Shown piece after piece: positions 58,389-64,000 of a stretch of 64,000 bases of DNA. The notes under the pieces are model-generated. The model searched no databases. It saw nothing but the letters and a program-made list of their open reading frames with translations, and was not told the origin of the DNA. Position 1 is the first letter of the stretch. Every line of letters starts with the position of its first letter. The stretch is from Fragum whitleyi (lineage: Eukaryota; Mollusca; Bivalvia; Cardiida; Cardiidae): positions 48,316,854 to 48,380,853 of the forward strand of contig OX411551.1 in NCBI GenBank assembly GCA_948146395.1, given 5' to 3'. Made by a program: the position numbers and the translations under genes.

Positions 58389-59442
58389 CCGTATTTCACC
58401 TTTTAGACGCGCCCTCCCTAATAAACGCCCTCCCCCATAAATACGATTCCTAAGCCCTTGACTGTACAATCAACAACATCCAACCGTCCACGGTCCGTGG
58501 TGAAAAATCCGGTCTCGAATTTAATTTAATTAGCTGCTACTCCACGATGTAATGTTCAATGGATTGTGGGTTAACTTTCCTAAATTCCTATCAGGATGAG
58601 GCTGGTTGTGTCATTAAAAGATCGTTCAACATCTGAAAAACTAAACTTCCGGAAGCCCGAAAGGTTAAAATTTAACACTAAATTAAAACTATTTCTCGTC
58701 ATTCTTCATAAGTCACATGCGAATAAAGTCCCCTTTCTTCACTTTGTTACGAAAATATTTCTGAACTCATTTTACCTTCTGCAAATATACAAAATATTCG
58801 AGTCAAATGAGGAAATCCTAGTCAAAACTCATACTGTTAAAATAGGCAAAAATCCCGTAAAATCTCGTGTGTGACTTATTTCAAAAGCGACGTCGCCTCT
58901 TACAAGAATCTGGGCACTACAAAGGGTGCCGACACGCGGAGACCCAGCTAGCTCCAGACGTGTTGTGTTTTCACTACGAAACACTTTCATTTCATGTACC
59001 GGGTGCATTTACACATCACAAAATTTAAGGATTTAAACAGGATTATCTTTTTCATACGTGAATAGGTAATGATTAATTAGACCGCTTTGTCGATCGGTAG
59101 GGGAACATTGAATATTGCATCGTCTGGAACTTCCTATCTTGTACAAATAATAATAATAATAATAATCTCGGCTTCTGCTCACACAATCATTTTCTTTTGA
59201 AAGCTGCAAAAGATAGTCGAATGTATATAATTTTATTTTTAAAATTTATAGCCTTAATAGATAGAAAGGAAAGCGTATTGGGTAGCGCACGTATTTCAAT
59301 CGATAATTACAAACATGTTACCAGTTGCTTCTCTTAGGTACCAAAATACGTAATTTTTTTAATTACGTAAAAGGGTCTGAAATAATAGCGCCCCCACGAC
59401 GTTTTGCATCACGCCCGGGCGCGTTTAATAGGAGAAGTACGG
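58389..59442. mobile_element. 1054-bp TA-flanked DNA element
   Basis: Ends: ccgtatttcaccttttagacgcgcc (left) and gcgcgtttaataggagaagtacgg (right), inverted with a few mismatches. TA at 58387-58388 and 59443-59444. No transposase is seen, so non-autonomous. An (AAT)n tract lies at 59147-59165. Confidence 0.7.
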
Positions 59443-59611
59443 TATACATGTTTTTTTGAACACAATTTGATGACTTGCTGTGAATTAGTTGTAACTGGGA
59501 CACCAATAAACATATTGAGGGTTTATTGTAAGACTATACTAAGTGTATATACAATGTATATATAAACCGTTATAAGTACTGACTTGCAGTAAATCCTCGA
59601 TATAGGAAAAT

Positions 59612-61206
59612 CAGGGCTAGTGTTAGTGTTTGATATTGGGGAGTCATCGACTCCTCACCTAAAAAATTCTGGGGGTCAAAACGACAGAAAAAGTAAATCA
59701 TTAGTAGAATTTTGCATATCTAAGAGTCGCTTTAACTGTTTTTAGCTCACCTGAGCACGAAGTGCTCAAGGTGAGCTATTGGGATCGTAGAATGTCCGTC
59801 GTCAGTCGTGCGTCGTCCGTCGTGCGTCGTCCACAATTTCTTTAAACATCTTCTCCTCCTAAACCAGTGGGCCAATCTTGATGAAACTTGGCAGGGATGT
59901 TCCTTGGGTCAAGCTCTACCAAAGTTGTTCAAATAAATGAAATCCACCCTTAACTTTGCCTTTACCCTTAACAAAAAGGGTGAAAATATGAAAATCTTTA
60001 AAAATCTTCTTCTCTGAAACCAGAAGGCAGACAGCTTTCATATTTGGTATGTAGCATCATCTAGTGGACCTCTACCAAGTTTGTTCATATCAAGACCCTG
60101 GGGTCATATTTGGGCTTTGCCCGGGCCCAACCCTTTTTATTTAGAATCAAAGAGCGAAAATGTTTAAAAATCTTCTTCTCTGTAACCAGATAGCACACAG
60201 CTTAAATATTTGGTGTGTAGCATCACCTAGTGGGCCTCTACCAAGTTTGTTCATAATAAGACCCTTGGGTCATATTTGGGCTTTGCACGGGTGCATCCCT
60301 TTATCTCTTATGAGCACGAAGGGTAAAAAAATAAAAATCTTCAAAAATTTTCATCTCTGAAACCAGAAGGCAGACAGCTTTCATATTTTGTATGTAGCAT
60401 CATCTAGTGGACCTCTACCAAGTTTGTTCATATCAAGACCCTTGGGTCATGTTTGGGCTTTGCCCGGGCGCAAAGTTTTTTAAAGAGCGAAAATCTTTTA
60501 AAATCTTCTTTAATCCAAACCAGAGGGCACACTGCTTTCATTTTCGGTATAAAGCATCATCTTGTGGGCCCCTACCAAGTTTGTTCATATCAAGACCCTT
60601 GGGTCATATTTGGGCTCCACCCGGGCGCCTCCCTTTAAGCTCATCTAAGCATGATGGGTGAAAATGGGAAAACCTTGAAAAATCTTCTTCTCTGAAACCA
60701 GAAGGCAGACAGCTTTCATATTTAGAATGTAGCATCATCTTATGGACCTCTTCCAAGTTTGTTCATATCAAGACCGTGGGGTCAGTTTTGGGGTCCACCG
60801 GGTGCATCCCTTTTTACATAGAATCAAAGAGCAAAAAGGCATATCTGTCTTGCTATTCGCTGAAAACATTCCATGGTATTGACCTTAGGCAATTATTTTC
60901 TTTTTGACATCTGCCTATCTAATTAATGTGATGTCCAAGGGGTCATAGAGACTCAGGTGAGCGATCTTGGACCATCTTGGTCCTCTTGTTTTTTTTTTTT
61001 GTAATGATATGAAACAAGCAAGTTTTTATAGAACTTTAGAAAGTAATTTGTGAAAATCTTAAGTATAAAATCATGATTTGACCCTTGGTAATTCCTCTCC
61101 AGGGGGTCAAAATGAACCCCTTGAGAAAATTTTTTTTGGTCAATTTAAGATATTTTCAGATTTTGGGGAGTCAAAACCCTGGATTAAGGGTCAAACACGA
61201 GCCCCG
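59612..61206. mobile_element. Family H element, copy 2, split by a type A element
   Basis: Left end cagggctagtgttagtg, right end agggtcaaacacgagccccg, flanked by GAAAAT on both sides (59606-59611 and 61207-61212). 59739-60988 is a later type A insertion. Its right end lies 55 bp before exon 2. Confidence 0.7.
59739..60988 (+). mobile_element. Type A Helentron-like element, complete
   Basis: 5' hairpin agctcacctgagcacgaagtgctcaaggtgagct, then a gtccgtcgt tract (59794-59832) and about five ~170-bp cores (atcttcttctctgaaaccag, tctaccaagtttgttcat, tgggtcatatttgggct). 3' end: caggtgagcg, hairpin GGACCATCTTGGTCC, TCTTG before TTTT. Short open frames follow the cores only. Confidence 0.85.
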
Positions 61207-61261
61207 GAAAATACAACTATTTTGTGCTGAGTCATCAAGATCTTGTTCTTTATTTTTCCAG

Positions 61262-62701
61262 CATCTTCAACTACAACAGATGCGAAGAGTGAAGAGCAGA
61301 AATGTATGATCTGTGGTATCCCTTTCACAGACAAAGATATCGTCAAAAATCCATTTGTCGATTTTACCAATCATGGTAAGGTTGAAACCGATCATAAAGA
61401 TGGAGGCCCTGAAGAGGAAAAGTTTACGATTTGCACATCTTGCGATGAAAGTCAGAAAGTCACAAGCTTCTGTGTGGAGTGTCAAGAATGGTTGTGCGAT
61501 CCATGTGTTGTGGCGCATAAACGGGTGAAGTTTACAAAAGATCACACCATTCGAAATAAATTAGAACCGGGAGAGACGGAGGATGTGCCGGAAGCGGTGC
61601 CCAGTAAGCGGCAAGTGTTTTGTGACACACATAAAACTGAACCTCTCAAACTATTTTGTTTGACTTGTGAAGCTTTAACATGTAGGGATTGTCAATTAAA
61701 TGAACATAAAGATCATAAATACCAATTTATAGCTGAAACCATTGAAGAGCAGAAGACGTCATTAATGACTGGAATAAAAGAATTACAGGATAAGATGAAA
61801 ATTAATGAGGAATTAGCTGAAAGAATATCTAAGAAAGAGAAAGACATTAAAAAACAACAGTTGGAAGTTTTCCATGAAGTACGACAAGTTGCTAATACAA
61901 TCACAGATGAATTAATTGGCTGGTGTAAACAACTAATGAGTTTTCTTCAAGGTGTCTGTAATAGTAGGTTGAAAGATCTAGGTCATAAAAAGAAAGAGGC
62001 TGATGAATTTGCCAAGAAAGCAAAACATGCAGTTGCATTTGTAGAAGCCGCTTTGAAGTCCGGTAATGAACTATCAATATTGCATGCCAAAAGTTTAATG
62101 TCAAAAAATCTTGCAAACTTACAGACTCAGAGTGTTAATGTACAACCATCAATGTTCGAACTTGAAATCAAATATGAAAATGACTCTAGTTTCATAACCA
62201 AGAACGTCAGCAAAATGGGATTTATAAACGTAAATGGCAAATCATATCCTCAACAGTCTAGCTCTGAAAAAACTGAAAACCCGTTACGCAATCTCACTCG
62301 TGAAAACTTTTCTCAAAACATAGCTGATCTACTAAACAAACAGCCACTACATGTAAGGGAGACATATAAAAATTACACACAGGATCAGCGGAAACTTTTC
62401 CTACAAAAATTAATGATGCAAACCCAAATGCAGAACCCAAAACCATCTCAAGCACAAAGGGTTGCTCCCTTCAGTTCAGATGCGGGAGCTATTCGAGATC
62501 TATACAATACCAACCCAGCCCCAAACCCGAACATACCTCGTCAAGTAAACCAAGTCCGGCCGAGCGGAACATACATACCAGAGAATCCGCTTTTAAAGCA
62601 GCGTCATATGCAGCAACAACAATATCAACAACAACAACAGCAACAAATGAGGATGCAAGGAGCACAGATGTACCCTGGACAGAATAACTTAAACATGAGA
62701 G
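61262..62701 (+). CDS. TRIM/TIF1-like gene, coding exon 2 (RING end, B-boxes, coiled coil)
   Basis: This 1440-bp exon encodes most of the protein. It completes the RING with C103/C106 (KCMICG). B-box 1 spans about 146-183 (CTSC, FCVECQEWLCDPC, H174, H183). B-box 2 spans about 209-240 (CDTH, FCLTCEALTCRDC, NEHKDH) with the full set of eight ligands. A coiled coil follows at about 245-385. The end of that region (FVEAALKSGNELSILHAKSLM, then FITKNVSKMGFI) resembles the conserved region after the coiled coil in TRIM24/TRIM33. A polar, proline/glutamine-rich tail (QQQQYQQQQQQQ) follows. TIF1 proteins act in the nucleus as chromatin-linked transcription regulators and ubiquitin ligases; that role here is inferred. 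Acceptor tttttccAG|CA at 61261; donor GAGAG|GTTTGT at 62701, both phase 1. Reading on past 62701 would stop after LYHL, so the donor is preferred. No PHD or bromodomain is in the window. Confidence 0.9.
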
Positions 62702-62754
62702 GTTTGTATCACTTATAATTTCACTTATGGGCAAAGCCCCTGGCCAGCCTGTGC

Positions 62755-63047
62755 ATTAGGTCATTTCTCTATATGTTATAAAGTGGAAACTTTAAAAATC
62801 ATTTTCTCAGAATGTAATTGATAGATATCAACCAAATTTCACTGGAATGATCCTTGATTGACCTTTTATAGGTCTACCAAAAATTATTGTGATCGGATGA
62901 AAAATATATAGTGCTATATAGTGGAAACTTTGAAAATCATTTTTAACATCAGTAGAACCCAAATATCTCAAATACTAGTCAAAACTGATTTGCTATAACA
63001 AGAATTTCAAGTCTGTGGAGCAACTCAAGCCATTCATGGCTTTCTAG
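62755..63047 (+). mobile_element. Type E element, 5'-truncated, in intron 2
   Basis: It starts within a core (aggtcatttctctatatgtta) and ends gtctgtggagcaac, AAGCCATTCATGGCTT, TCTAG before T. Cores match 49980-50400. Confidence 0.8.
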
Positions 63048-63354
63048 TAAGACTGATGTAACATTATTATCAATACCTGGGACATTCACAACATAAAATT
63101 TATGCCTTTAATGTACAATTAATTCCTAAATACTTAGCTGATAGCAAATGTTCAGTCAGTTTTGGTACAGCAAACAAACAACACTTAAACTAAATGTATC
63201 CGTTTATGAAGTATTTATATTTGAGCTTGAAAAGTATTTCTAATTAAATCTGAAAGATATTTTGTAATTGAGTAAGAATAGTGTTGGTTAATATGTGTGC
63301 TATGTATAAAATTGTTAAAAATAACATTGAAAATGCACAGGCTCAACAGATCTA

Positions 63355-63530
63355 CAATAGAGGGGGTATTCAGGATTTCAAACCAATTTATTTAATATAG
63401 TACAAACCCTATGATGTTGGTACTCATTGTGATTGTCCTGTCGAGATGATTCAAATGGGTAATCACAACAAAGTATTTCATTTAGAAATAAAGATTTTAG
63501 GCTCACTTTTCCTCCTCTCATCATTATGTA
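63355..63530 (+). repeat. Family J repeat, copy 2
   Basis: Matches 3340-3530 (acaaaccctatgatgttggtactcatt, gattcaaatgggtaa, gaaataaagattttaggct). Unclassified. Confidence 0.6.
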
Positions 63531-63565
63531 CCTCTGGAGCTTAAAATGCTTTTATTTGAATTCAG

Positions 63566-63676
63566 GTGGTTATGGCGATCAAAATATTTATAACCAGACT
63601 GCCCCCCCAGGCACAGTCTGGCCAAATCAGGCTGCCAGCCATTCCCTCAAGAATTTGGCCAAGTTTTGCGACACAG
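63566..63676 (+). CDS. TRIM/TIF1-like gene, coding exon 3
   Basis: A 111-bp exon between ttgaattcAG and ACACAG|GTAAGT, a near-consensus donor. Entering in phase 1 from 62701, it reads without stops: GGYGDQNIYNQTAPPGTVW, then PNQAASHSLKNLAKFCDT, and leaves phase 1 again. The Gln/Pro/Gly-rich text continues the low-complexity linker of exon 2. It is too short for a long-ORF search and is called from splice sites, phase and composition; the protein continues beyond the window. Confidence 0.75.
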
Positions 63677-63713
63677 GTAAGTAGTTTACCTGTAGTCTAG
63701 TAATCATTTTACA

Positions 63714-63764
63714 GAGTCTGTCTGTCCATCTATCAGTCCATCCATCCATCCGTCCAAGGACCTT
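63714..63764 (+). repeat. GTCC/ATCC microsatellite
   Basis: tgtctgtccatctatcagtccatccatccatccgtcc, in the style of the pearl-type microsatellites; no 5' hairpin is visible in front of it. Confidence 0.7.
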
Positions 63765-63779
63765 TGTTTCTAGACTCTT

Positions 63780-64000
63780 CAGGGCTCGTGTTTGACCCTT
63801 AAACCAGGGTTTTGACCCTCAAAAATCTGAAATTATTCGGTTTTGACCCTTAGAAATTTCTACCAAGAGGGTCATTTAGATCCCCATGAGAGAACATTCT
63901 AAGGGTCAGAACTTGGTTTTATCACTCAAATTTTCAATGGTGTATTTTGTATACTATTTAGAATTCTACTTATTAATTGTTCCCTTTATGTTATTACAAG
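63780..64000. mobile_element. Family H element, copy 3, cut by the window edge
   Basis: It starts cagggctcgtgtttgaccctt, the inverted form of the right end at 61206, then ccagggttttgaccctcaaaaatctgaaa. The other end is outside. Confidence 0.65.

Larger units (their letters stand above)
48203..61261 (+). other. Intron 1 of the TRIM-like gene (~13 kb), repeat-filled
   Basis: It is bounded by GTAACA and a pyrimidine-rich tttatttttccAG. I found no additional exon that would fit phase 1. Contents are listed separately: a two-copy ~77-bp tandem repeat, a 6.5-kb inverted-repeat structure, TTAA and TA MITEs, SINEs, a tRNA-like tandem array and Helentron-like elements. Confidence 0.75.
62702..63565 (+). 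other. Intron 2 of the TRIM-like gene
   Basis: GTTTGT...ttcAG. It contains the 3' part of a type E element (62755-63047) and a family J copy (63355-63530). Confidence 0.7.

Noticed and set aside
61267..61545. Antisense open frames over exon 2 (also 61713-61904, 61901-62116, 62489-62734)
   Set aside because: Shadows of the TRIM coding exon with no domain support.

Overview
This looks like AT-rich animal nuclear DNA, most likely from a bivalve mollusc. The evidence is that almost everything here is interspersed repeat of kinds typical of bivalve genomes: short palindromic ends followed by GTCC-type microsatellites and tandem cores of roughly 145-170 bp (the 'pearl'/Helentron-associated style), tRNA-headed SINEs, MITEs and decayed LINEs. 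The only gene that looks alive has spliced exons. No bacterial, phage, CRISPR or operon feature is present. The species cannot be named from the sequence.

Layout. 1-47.9 kb: no intact gene. Repeats include MITEs of several types (TTAA-flanked, TA-flanked, 9-bp TSD), a decayed Tc1 transposon (8237-9817), two 145-bp satellite-like arrays (6617-7461 and 12165-13770), SINEs, LINE fragments (22.5-23.5 kb minus; 33.8-40.2 kb plus), a broken Env-like coding remnant (23.7-24.6 kb), and a 4.65-kb foldback-like element (34354-39005) inserted at a TA inside the second LINE. 47.9-64 kb: a TRIM/TIF1-like gene on the plus strand, with exon 1 at 47938-48202, exon 2 at 61262-62701 and exon 3 at 63566-63676, running off the right edge. 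All three exons join in phase 1. Its 13-kb first intron is a repeat accumulation zone that includes a 6.5-kb inverted-repeat structure (48876-55355), into which other elements have inserted.

The gene product would carry a RING split by the long intron, two B-boxes, a coiled coil and a Gln-rich tail, like the N-terminal half of TIF1 proteins (TRIM24/28/33). A PHD-bromodomain end, if present, lies beyond the window.

The most notable thing is not a gene. At least six sequence-unrelated repeat families share one plan: an oligo-T/5' hairpin start, a GTCC microsatellite, tandem cores, a sub-terminal repeat complementary to the 5' end, and a 3' end reading short hairpin + CTWG before TT. One copy can be compared with its own empty site in the opposite arm of an inverted repeat; it shows insertion in a T run without target duplication. 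I did not find a novel protein-coding system.
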